Origin: Halieaceae bacterium | GTDB lineage: Bacteria; Pseudomonadota; Gammaproteobacteria; Pseudomonadales; Halieaceae | Length of the DNA: 11,971 bases | Direction of reading: 5' to 3' | Assembly (NCBI GenBank): GCA_002683395.1 | Contig: NYTG01000007.1 | Location: 17,929 to 29,899 of the forward strand | Translations under genes and position numbers: made by a program | The notes under the pieces: model-generated | Database searches by the model: none | Seen by the model: only the letters and a program-made list of their open reading frames with translations | What the model was told of the DNA's origin: nothing | Shown: positions 1-6,697 of the stretch, piece after piece | Layout of the letters: every line of letters starts with the position of its first letter | How positions within the stretch are numbered: the first letter of the stretch is position 1

Positions 1-215
1 CCGATTGCCGTCAGCGCTCGCGATACTTCCCGGGTGAGCTCTGATCGCGACCGGCTGCTGATCAACTGAATGGTCACGCCATCGAGCTGAGCCTCGCCAC
101 TTTCAGTGTCGCTTCCCTTGAGCTGAAACCCGCAGCCCACAAAAAATAACAGGCTTGAAAATAACCAGACGACTCTGGACAGGGGGCGATATTGGATGGA
201 CTTCAGCGTTGTCAT
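1..215 (-). CDS. lptE: LptE, LPS-assembly outer-membrane lipoprotein (N-terminal part, cut by window edge)
   Basis: Only the first 71 codons are visible. The reading starts with an ATG that overlaps the leuS stop in the form ATGA. The product has a lipoprotein signal peptide: Lys5 and Arg10/14, a hydrophobic stretch (about residues 15-27), then Phe-Val-Gly-Cys with the lipidated cysteine at Cys28, followed by GFQLKG. A Cys-Gly-Phe-x-Leu-(Lys/Arg)-Gly start is typical of LptE/RlpB. In the known family LptE plugs the LptD barrel and helps insert lipopolysaccharide into the outer leaflet. Family members are roughly 170-200 residues, so more than half lies outside the window. The -3 lipobox residue is Phe rather than the usual Leu, which is tolerated but not consensus. 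No Shine-Dalgarno sequence is seen before the ATG, so translation probably depends on coupling to leuS. Family assignment rests on the signal, the post-cysteine motif and the position after leuS. Confidence 0.88.
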   Translation of the reverse strand, partial: MTTLKSIQYRPLSRVVWLFSSLLFFVGCGFQLKGSDTESGEAQLDGVTIQLISSRSRSELTREVSRALTAI

Positions 216-2665
216 TGCGCGACGATATTCACTAGTTTCTGGGGTACCACAATCACTTTGCGGATCGTTTTGTCAGCCAGAAAGCGGTGCACGTTTTCCT
301 GGCTCTTTGCCGTCGATTCGATTTCGGCATTATCCGCTGACGCCGGTACTTTAATCTTTCCTCGCACCTTACCATTGACCTGCACCACGATCTCGAGTTC
401 ATCTCGGCTCAATGCGGTTTCGTCCAACTCGGGCCACTGACTCTCGATAAAAGCACTGCCCGTCAGCACCGGCCAAAGGTGTTCACTGAGGTGCGGTGTT
501 ATGGGCCACAGCATTTGCAGCACTGCATGAAGCCCCTCGCTGATGATGGCGTGATCACTGCCGTCCTCTGAGGGGTGTCTCCCCAGCTCGTTGCAAAGCT
601 CCATGATGGCAGCGACGGCGGTGTTAAAGGTTTGGCGGCGACCATAATCATCATCGACCTTGGCAATGGTCTCATGAATTTTACGGCGCAAATTTTTCTG
701 CTCGCCGCTGAGCGCATCAGACGACGGCACAGCGGCTTTGGTTGAATCGAAGTCGTGCACCAGTCGCCATAGTCGCCTGATGAAGCGGTTGGCTCCCTCT
801 ACGCCCGAGTCTGACCATTCGAGAGATTGTTCTGGAGGCGCTGCAAACATGCTAAATAAGCGCACGGTATCTGCGCCATAGCGGTCAATCAGCGTCTGTG
901 GATCGACAGTATTACCCCGCGATTTCGACATCTTGGCGCCGTCCTTCAGCACCATGCCCTGAGTGAGAAGCCGCTTGAAGGGCTCGTCACTCGATACGAG
1001 ACCGGCATCCCGCATCAACTTGTGGAAGAAGCGCGAATACAGCAGGTGCAAAATGGCGTGCTCGATACCTCCGACATACTGATCAACCGGCAGCCAGTAA
1101 TTCGCCTGCTCGCTGTCGAGCATGCCCTCGGTATAGTTCGGGCAGGTAAACCGAGCGTAATACCAGGAGGATTGCACAAAAGTATCGAAAGTATCGGTCT
1201 CGCGCTCGCAGGCGTCGCCAGCCAGTTCAAACTTTCGCCACTCGGGGTCCGCTTTGATCGGCGAGGTGACGCCGTTCATCGCAACGTCTTCCGGTAGTAG
1301 CGAGGGGAGGCGATCAGCCGGGATGGGTATGTCGCCGCCCTCTGCCAGGTTGAGCATGGGGATCGGGGTACCCCAGTAGCGTTGGCGTGAGACCCCCCAA
1401 TCGCGCAGTCGAAACTGGGTTGTAGTGCGGCCCATTCCGGTCTCTTCAAGGCGGGCAGCAATACCCTCGAAAGCTTCCTCAAAGCTACAACCGTCGAAAC
1501 CGGGCGACGCCGTGAGCGCGCCTTTCTCGGTGTAGGCCCCTGACTGGGTATCGGCCGGATTGCCTTCGTGATCGCAGATCACCGTTTTCAGCGGGAGGTC
1601 GTATTTACGAGCAAATTCCCAATCTCTTTCATCATGAGCGGGTACGGCCATGACGGCGCCCGAACCGTAATCCATCAGCACGTAGTTGGCGACCCATACC
1701 GGTATTGCCTCACCGCTAAGTGGGTGCCTCGCGCGCAGCCCGGTATCCATCCCCAGCTTTTCAGCTTGTGCCATATCTGCCTCGGCGACGGATGTCCGCT
1801 TGCAGGTGTCGATAAAATGCTCGAGCGGGGGATGCTTCTCGGCCAGTGCTAGGGTAATCGGGTGCTCCGCCGCAAGGCTAATATAGGTCACGCCATGGAG
1901 GGTGTCCGGCCGCGTGGTAAAGACCTCAATTTTATCGAGATCGGCAATGGGCGTTTCCAGACCAAAAGCCAGTTCCACGCCTTGGCTTTTGCCGATCCAA
2001 TTACGTTGCATGGTCCGCACGGCTTCAGGCCAGCCATCAAGCGTGTCCAGACCGTCCAGCAGTTCTTCCGCATACGATGTAATGCTAATAAACCACTGGG
2101 GTATCTCGCGGCGCTCAACCAGCGCGCCGGAACGCCAGCCACGCCCGTCAATGACCTGCTCGTTTGCCAATACCGTCTGATCCACGGGGTCCCAGTTGAC
2201 GGTGGCCATCTTTTTGTAGACCAGACCCTTTTCGTAAAGCTGCGTAAAAAACCACTGTTCCCACTGATAGTACTGAGGGTCACAGGTTGCGATTTCCCGA
2301 TCCCAGTCGTACGCGTAGCCCAGGCGTTGTAACTGCGCGCGCATATGAGCAATATTTTCTCGGGTCCACTCAGCCGGAGGAACATTGTTGGCAATGGCGG
2401 CATTCTCCGCCGGTAGCCCAAACGCATCCCAACCCATTGGCTGGAGGACGTTTTTTCCTTGCATGCGCTGGTAACGCGCAATCACGTCCGCAATCGTGTA
2501 GTTGCGGACATGGCCCATGTGAAGCTTGCCGCTGGGATAGGGGAACATTGCGAGACAGTAAAACTTCTCCCGCGCAGTGTCCGGCTGCACGGCAAAGCGG
2601 CCCGTATCGGCCCATTGAGCCTGAAGCGCCAGCTCCAAAGTCTGCGGTGTATATTCCTGGCTCAT
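212..2665 (-). CDS. leuS: Leucyl-tRNA synthetase, short form lacking the leucine-specific insertion
   Basis: Cytoplasmic class Ia synthetase that charges tRNA-Leu with leucine and hydrolyses mischarged products. The 817-residue protein has the HIGH-type motif HMGH (residues 49-52) in the Rossmann fold. The CP1 editing domain contains TTRPDT (250-255) and the conserved VPAHDERD with Asp345. KMSKS lies at 578-582, followed by the anticodon-binding helical domain and a C-terminal domain starting around EIVVQVNGKVRGK. E. coli LeuRS is 860 residues; the difference is largely the missing leucine-specific domain, because TQGMVLKDGAKMSKS joins the catalytic core directly to the signature loop. The zinc-binding cysteines of the ZN-1 module are also absent (NWDP and GRGWRSG instead of WCP and CCWRC). 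The ATG at 2665 is preceded by GAGGAA at good spacing. The gene follows lnt after a 97-101-base gap and overlaps lptE by 4 bases. Identity is certain. Confidence 0.98.
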   Translation of the reverse strand: MSQEYTPQTLELALQAQWADTGRFAVQPDTAREKFYCLAMFPYPSGKLHMGHVRNYTIADVIARYQRMQGKNVLQPMGWDAFGLPAENAAIANNVPPAEWTRENIAHMRAQLQRLGYAYDWDREIATCDPQYYQWEQWFFTQLYEKGLVYKKMATVNWDPVDQTVLANEQVIDGRGWRSGALVERREIPQWFISITSYAEELLDGLDTLDGWPEAVRTMQRNWIGKSQGVELAFGLETPIADLDKIEVFTTRPDTLHGVTYISLAAEHPITLALAEKHPPLEHFIDTCKRTSVAEADMAQAEKLGMDTGLRARHPLSGEAIPVWVANYVLMDYGSGAVMAVPAHDERDWEFARKYDLPLKTVICDHEGNPADTQSGAYTEKGALTASPGFDGCSFEEAFEGIAARLEETGMGRTTTQFRLRDWGVSRQRYWGTPIPMLNLAEGGDIPIPADRLPSLLPEDVAMNGVTSPIKADPEWRKFELAGDACERETDTFDTFVQSSWYYARFTCPNYTEGMLDSEQANYWLPVDQYVGGIEHAILHLLYSRFFHKLMRDAGLVSSDEPFKRLLTQGMVLKDGAKMSKSRGNTVDPQTLIDRYGADTVRLFSMFAAPPEQSLEWSDSGVEGANRFIRRLWRLVHDFDSTKAAVPSSDALSGEQKNLRRKIHETIAKVDDDYGRRQTFNTAVAAIMELCNELGRHPSEDGSDHAIISEGLHAVLQMLWPITPHLSEHLWPVLTGSAFIESQWPELDETALSRDELEIVVQVNGKVRGKIKVPASADNAEIESTAKSQENVHRFLADKTIRKVIVVPQKLVNIVAQ

Positions 2666-2754
2666 CGTTCCTCGGTATCAGTCGTATTGAGGTGTCTTGC
2701 TTGTGTCGTCGTGCCGCAGCAGGTGTGCAGCAATCGGTGACTTGGGCCGCGCAG

Positions 2755-2763
2755 AGTTTACCA
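2755..2763 (-). promoter_or_regulatory. Possible extended -10 element upstream of leuS
   Basis: Read on the minus strand, TGG followed by TAAACT fits the extended -10 pattern TGn-TATAAT with four of six matches, and a GC-rich stretch follows. It sits just after the lnt stop and would give a leader of about 80 bases before leuS. No convincing -35 lies at normal spacing. This is a weak call: the 101-base gap may equally be plain spacer within the lnt-leuS transcript. Confidence 0.2.
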
Positions 2764-2766
2764 GTA

Positions 2767-4239
2767 TTACGCCCGATCTCGGCCCAATACCAGCATGATC
2801 AGTGAGAAAACCCACACCGGTAAACTGCCGGTCAGTGCGAAAGGGGTCTGCCCGGTACGAGGCTGCACGTTACCCGTGATGACGGCTTCTCTGAACTGTT
2901 CAGCGCTCGACGTGATCAACCCCTCGGCACTGATCAGTGCGCTCACACCATCATTGGTGCCCCGGATCAGGTCACGTTCCAGTTCTACCGCGCGGTAGCG
3001 AGCCATTTGAAAGTGCTGCCAGGGGCCCACACTCTTACCAAACCAAGTGTCGTTGCTTATGGTGACCAGTAAGGCGGCGGTCGAACCATAGCGCTGAACG
3101 AAATCCGGGTAGACCACCTCGTAGCAAATGAAGGGAGCTATGCTGACGTCACCCGCCATGAGAGGACGTTGATTGGCAGGTCCCGCACTAAACTGTGACA
3201 TGGGTAAATCAAAAAAAGCAATCAGGCCGCGGAGCCAGCGCTCTAGGGGAACGTATTCGCCAAAGGGGACCAGTTTTTGTTTGTGATAGGTGCCGGATCC
3301 CGCACCCAGCGCAACGATACTGTTGTAACGTCCCGTCGAATCACGGGTGGGTATTCCTGTGATGAGCGTGCTGCCACTCATCTCTGCCTGCTGGTCAATG
3401 GGGTCCATGACGGCCCGGAGCCTATCCCGATAACCCGGCAATGCCGATTCGGGCCAAACCACCAGGTCATAATTTTGATGCAACCCTGTTGTTAGTTCAC
3501 TGAACTCAGCCAGAATATGCGGGCGTTGCCGGGGATCCCATTTCTCTTTGAGTGGCACGTTGGGTTGGACCACCGCGACAGTCAATGCCTCGCCCTGTGC
3601 TGTGGTCCAAGTGATGCCTTCCCACAGCACGCCGGACGCGGTCACGAGGCCGGTTCCCACGGCAGCGATGGCCCACCGAGAGAGAATTCGCGGCTGACGA
3701 AGCGCCTCGACCCAGAGGCAGCCGAGTAACACCAGTAACCATGAGCACCCGTAAACCCCGACGATAGGAATCCAGCCTGCAAGGGGCGAGTCCAGCGCGC
3801 CGTAACCGGCATAGGCCCAGGGAAAGCCCGTCAGCAGCCAACTCCTCAGCCACTCAAATAATACCCACAGCGAGGCAAACTGGGCGATTTTCCAGGCGGC
3901 ATGTTTGCTGGCGAGACGCCCGAAAAGACGGGCTTGTGCGGCAAAGAGAAGTGCCAGGCCCCCACAGAATAGGGTGGTCAGGCTAATGGCCAACCAAACG
4001 GGGGTATTGCCATAAACGTGGATGCTGACATAGACCCAAGACACGCCCGCACCGAAAAAGCCGGCGCCATAGGCCAAGCCAATGCGCACTGGAGTGGTTC
4101 TGCCGGACTGGCTCAGTAAGGCGTAAAGTAGGCCGGCGCTTAGCGGAATAATGGGCCAGAAATCGAAGGGCGCCAGTCCCAATGGAAAAACGAGGCCCGC
4201 TATGAGAGCAAGGCTCCAGTGGGGGCTACGACGGAGCAT
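2767..4239 (-). CDS. lnt: Apolipoprotein N-acyltransferase
   Basis: Inner-membrane enzyme that adds the third acyl chain to the N-terminal cysteine of diacylated lipoproteins, the last step of lipoprotein maturation. The 490-residue product has hydrophobic segments over roughly residues 8-45, 55-75, 80-105, 118-140, 155-178 and 188-207, then a periplasmic nitrilase-like domain (about 218-455) and a final membrane helix (about 472-487). The catalytic triad is visible: Glu264 in VVWPESALPGY, Lys320 in HKQKLVPFGEYVP and Cys372 in FICYEVVYPD. Length is close to E. coli Lnt (512). The ATG overlaps the corC stop by one base (TAATG) and has no clear Shine-Dalgarno sequence, which suggests termination-reinitiation coupling. 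LptE, encoded two genes further along, is itself a predicted substrate. Position next to corC/ybeX is the standard gammaproteobacterial arrangement. Confidence 0.97.
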   Translation of the reverse strand: MLRRSPHWSLALIAGLVFPLGLAPFDFWPIIPLSAGLLYALLSQSGRTTPVRIGLAYGAGFFGAGVSWVYVSIHVYGNTPVWLAISLTTLFCGGLALLFAAQARLFGRLASKHAAWKIAQFASLWVLFEWLRSWLLTGFPWAYAGYGALDSPLAGWIPIVGVYGCSWLLVLLGCLWVEALRQPRILSRWAIAAVGTGLVTASGVLWEGITWTTAQGEALTVAVVQPNVPLKEKWDPRQRPHILAEFSELTTGLHQNYDLVVWPESALPGYRDRLRAVMDPIDQQAEMSGSTLITGIPTRDSTGRYNSIVALGAGSGTYHKQKLVPFGEYVPLERWLRGLIAFFDLPMSQFSAGPANQRPLMAGDVSIAPFICYEVVYPDFVQRYGSTAALLVTISNDTWFGKSVGPWQHFQMARYRAVELERDLIRGTNDGVSALISAEGLITSSAEQFREAVITGNVQPRTGQTPFALTGSLPVWVFSLIMLVLGRDRA

Positions 4240-5093
4240 TAATCTGATGGGTCGGGTACGTCGCCGGTCGTGACACGTAACCGGGTCAGCCTTCGCTCGT
4301 CAGCATGAATCACCTTGAAATCGAACTGATCGAGACGGATCGATTGATTGCGGGTTGGGAGCTGTCCAAAGGCGTTGATCACTAAGCCGCCAATCGTGTC
4401 GAATTCTTCGTCGCTAAAGGTTGTACTAAAGAATTCATTGAAATCTTCAATCGGCGTGAGTGCTTCCACTATGAAGGAAGTGTCATTAACTGGGCGGATT
4501 AGTTGACCCTCTTCAACATCGGTTTCATCTTCAATTTCGCCGACGATTTCTTCGAGCACGTCTTCGATGGTGATGAGGCCAGCGATACCTCCATACTCGT
4601 CAATGACGATCGCCATATGGTTGCGGTTTTGCCGAAACTCCCTCAGCAATACATTCAGTCGCTTACTCTCCGGGACGGCAATCACCGGCCGCATCAACTC
4701 AGTGATGCGCGGGACCTCCCTGTCAGTTTGAATCAGTGGCAGGAGGTCCTTGGCCAGCAGAATGCCGATGACATCATCAATGCCGTCGCCAATGACCGGA
4801 TAGCGAGAGTGGCCGGCCCGTATGATCTGGGGGAGTGCATCCTGAAGCGGCTGGTCCGAGTCAATCACCACCATCTGAGCGCGGGGAATCATGATGTCCC
4901 GCACCTGCATGTCGGTCACCAATAAAGCGCCCTCCATGATTTTGCGAGCGTCCTCGTCGATGATCTCGTGCTCCTCTGCCAGCGACAATACGCCTTCGAG
5001 GTCAGACTTGTTCTGGGGTTCTCCGCTGATGAAATGCGCCAGGCGGTCCAGCCAGGATCGCTCTTCCGATTCCAGCTTACGATCATCATTCAC
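4239..5093 (-). CDS. corC: CorC/YbeX-type CBS-domain protein
   Basis: A 284-residue cytosolic protein with tandem CBS domains (about residues 64-122 and 130-187) and a C-terminal CorC/HlyC transporter-associated domain (about 198-278). The N terminus is hydrophilic (SWLDRLAHFISGEPQNK) with no membrane segment, which separates it from the membrane-bound CorB/HlyC-type paralogues. The segments HSRYPVIGD, VIDEYGGIAGLITIEDVLEEIVGEI and FDTIGGLV are hallmark family sequence. The family was named for a role in magnesium/cobalt efflux; in E. coli the product (YbeX) is also linked to ribosome metabolism, in keeping with its neighbours ybeY and phoH/ybeZ. The start is GTG at 5093, overlapping the ybeY stop as GTGA; a strong GGAGGG sits 9 bases upstream, and no in-frame ATG lies nearby. 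The exact physiological role is unsettled. Confidence 0.95.
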   Translation of the reverse strand: MNDDRKLESEERSWLDRLAHFISGEPQNKSDLEGVLSLAEEHEIIDEDARKIMEGALLVTDMQVRDIMIPRAQMVVIDSDQPLQDALPQIIRAGHSRYPVIGDGIDDVIGILLAKDLLPLIQTDREVPRITELMRPVIAVPESKRLNVLLREFRQNRNHMAIVIDEYGGIAGLITIEDVLEEIVGEIEDETDVEEGQLIRPVNDTSFIVEALTPIEDFNEFFSTTFSDEEFDTIGGLVINAFGQLPTRNQSIRLDQFDFKVIHADERRLTRLRVTTGDVPDPSD

Positions 5094-5578
5094 GATCTTA
5101 CGCCCTCCGGGGGCTGTTCAGTTTCATAGGGGTTGGGGAAGCCAAGGCGGCTGAGTAAATCAATTTCCAATAATTCCATTTGCGCCGCTTCGGCGGGGAT
5201 TTGATGGTCGTGTCCCAGCAAATGCAAGACGCCATGGATCACAAGGTGTGCCCAGTGCGCTTGCTCAGATTTCTGTTGTTGAGCGGCCTCTTTCTGCACC
5301 AGCGGCGCGCAGATCACCAGATCGCCTAGCAGGCCGCAGTCGGCCTCGGGAGGCAAATCTGCGGCGAAGGACAGTACGTTGGTGGGACCCGATTGAGCCC
5401 GATAGGTTTGATTAAAGTGTGCCGCTTCATCGTTGTCTGTGATGCGAACCGATAATTCGGGAATATCGTCCGATAACCGCTCCGTTTGTGCCAGCGCATG
5501 GCTCACCCAAGATCGAATCTCGTCATCAGTGGGCGAGGGGAGATGCGTGGAGCGGTCAACGGATAACAGGAGGTTCAC
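5090..5578 (-). CDS. ybeY: YbeY endoribonuclease, 16S rRNA maturation and ribosome quality control
   Basis: A 162-residue UPF0054 metalloprotein. The zinc-binding motif HGVLHLLGHDH (residues 115-125) supplies His115, His119 and His125; the usual Tyr of the GYDH end is His here. The conserved segment YRAQSGPTNVLSF (about 59-71) with Arg60 matches the RNA-contacting region of the family. Known family members are single-strand endoribonucleases needed for 16S rRNA 3'-end maturation and for destruction of defective 70S ribosomes. The GTG start at 5578 overlaps the phoH stop (GTGA) and has GAGGG 6 bases upstream, which supports this non-ATG start. The phoH-ybeY-corC order is the classical ybeZYX cluster, and the three products are thought to act on related steps of ribosome biology. 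Confidence 0.96.
   Translation of the reverse strand: MNLLLSVDRSTHLPSPTDDEIRSWVSHALAQTERLSDDIPELSVRITDNDEAAHFNQTYRAQSGPTNVLSFAADLPPEADCGLLGDLVICAPLVQKEAAQQQKSEQAHWAHLVIHGVLHLLGHDHQIPAEAAQMELLEIDLLSRLGFPNPYETEQPPEGVRS
5103..5108 (-). promoter_or_regulatory. Ribosome binding site of corC (GTG start)
   Basis: GGAGGG on the minus strand, 9 bases before the GTG at 5093 and inside the last codons of ybeY. It decides the non-ATG start of corC, because no ATG lies in frame nearby. Confidence 0.65.
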
Positions 5579-6576
5579 GGAGGACCCTCGTTTCGGGGTG
5601 AGACACTGCGCTGTTCGTAGGCGTCGTACGCGCTGACGACTCGCTGCACGAGCGGGTGCCGGACCACGTCTTTGTTACCAAACCGGGTAAAGGTAATACC
5701 GTCCACGTCTTCGAGTACCGTCGCGGCATGGGTCAGACCACTTTGGGTCCCTTTGGGAAGATCAATCTGACTGGTATCGCCTGTGACCACCGCAGTGGAC
5801 CCGAAACCAATTCGCGTCAGGAACATTTTCATTTGCTCCTTCGTCGTGTTCTGCGCCTCATCCAGAATGATGAAGGCATGATTGAGGGTGCGGCCGCGCA
5901 TAAAGGCCAGGGGCGCGACCTCGATAATATGGCGCTCGATATACTTATTGACCGTCTCGAAGCCCAGCATTTCGTATAGCGCGTCATACAGCGGTCTGAG
6001 ATAAGGGTCGACTTTCTGGGACAGGTCACCGGGTAGGAACCCCAGGCGTTCGCCGGCTTCTACTGCGGGACGCACCAGCAGGATGCGTTTTACCTGTTCG
6101 TTAAGCAGCGCGCGTACCGCACAGGCGACAGCGAGATAGGTTTTTCCAGTACCAGCTGGACCCATACCAAAATTGATGTCATGGGTACCGATGGCCGACA
6201 CGTACTGGCGCTGATTGAGCCCGCGCGGTCTCACCGAGAGTCGCTTGGTGCGAATCAGGCCGATGGTGTCGGCGTCGAGATCTGTTCCCTGGCGCTCAGT
6301 CAGCATCTCCAGATCCGCCTCCTGAAGTCGCAGATGAATACTCTCCGGACTCAATTGCGCGCCGTTTTCTATGTCGGTATAGAGCGAGGACAAGAGGGAG
6401 GCGGCCATTTGACACCTCTCATGAGCGCCGCGCAGTTCGAAATGATTACTGCGGTTATCAATTGTGATATCCAGACGCTTTTCAATCTGACGCAGATGAC
6501 CGTCCAGCTGTCCGCAGAGGGCCGCCAGATTGCGCGCATCGTTTGGTTCGAGTGAGAGTGTGATGTGTGAGGCCAT
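5575..6576 (-). CDS. phoH: PhoH-family ATPase (YbeZ)
   Basis: Cytosolic P-loop ATPase of the PhoH/YbeZ family, thought to work with YbeY in RNA metabolism and ribosome maturation. Numbered from the ATG at 6576 (333 residues), Walker A GPAGTGKT lies at 139-146, Walker B FIILDEAQN starts near 235, and the conserved segments VRPAVEAGERLGFLPGDL and GDTSQIDLP follow in the usual order. The N-terminal part (about 1-100) resembles the small RNA-binding-like region seen in YbeZ. The frame stays open upstream to a TTG at 6618, which would add 14 residues (347 in all) of low-complexity sequence. I prefer the ATG because family members begin close to the LSLEP segment, but neither start has a well-spaced Shine-Dalgarno sequence. 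The stop overlaps ybeY by 4 bases. A candidate internal promoter lies upstream at 6655-6682. Confidence 0.94.
   Translation of the reverse strand: MASHITLSLEPNDARNLAALCGQLDGHLRQIEKRLDITIDNRSNHFELRGAHERCQMAASLLSSLYTDIENGAQLSPESIHLRLQEADLEMLTERQGTDLDADTIGLIRTKRLSVRPRGLNQRQYVSAIGTHDINFGMGPAGTGKTYLAVACAVRALLNEQVKRILLVRPAVEAGERLGFLPGDLSQKVDPYLRPLYDALYEMLGFETVNKYIERHIIEVAPLAFMRGRTLNHAFIILDEAQNTTKEQMKMFLTRIGFGSTAVVTGDTSQIDLPKGTQSGLTHAATVLEDVDGITFTRFGNKDVVRHPLVQRVVSAYDAYEQRSVSPRNEGPP
5585..5589 (-). promoter_or_regulatory. Ribosome binding site of ybeY (GTG start)
   Basis: GAGGG on the minus strand with 6-base spacing to the GTG at 5578, inside the 3' end of phoH. It supports the overlapping GTG start of ybeY. 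Confidence 0.6.
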
Positions 6577-6654
6577 ACCTGAGGGGTTGGCCTCGGGCGC
6601 CGATTGCTCTGTGTCCAACGGTTTTCACGCCGCCTCTTTCATCTTGGGAAGGAA

Positions 6655-6682
6655 AAGATACTCGCCTTGCGGGCTGAGTCAA
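6655..6682 (-). promoter_or_regulatory. Candidate sigma70 promoter for the phoH-ybeY-corC-lnt genes
   Basis: In the gap after the miaB stop, the minus strand reads TTGACT (five of six matches to TTGACA), a 16-base spacer, then TATCTT (four of six to TATAAT). Transcription would start near 6648, leaving about 70 bases of leader to the phoH ATG. It would let phoH and the genes after it be expressed apart from miaB. I looked for a sigma32-type -10 (CCCCAT-like) because this cluster is heat-inducible in E. coli, and did not find one at proper spacing. Confidence 0.4.
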
Positions 6683-6697
6683 CTCCCGAGTCAGGGA

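Noticed and set aside
1862..2332. 156-codon plus-strand open frame opposite leuS
   Set aside because: Antisense shadow of leuS without family features.
2662..2733. TTG-started 23-codon frame in the leuS leader whose TGA overlaps the leuS ATG, considered as a leader peptide
   Set aside because: No Shine-Dalgarno sequence, only two leucine codons (CTG and CTC) after the TTG start, and no attenuator-like hairpins; the overlap is likely chance.
2287..2805. 172-codon open frame on the plus strand opposite leuS and the lnt-leuS gap
   Set aside because: It lies almost wholly antisense to a certain gene, has no ribosome binding site or recognisable motif, and is a by-product of GC-rich codon usage.
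6625..6642. Five-codon ATG frame (MKEAA) upstream of phoH
   Set aside because: No ribosome binding site and too short to tell from chance; kept only as a note for leader analysis.
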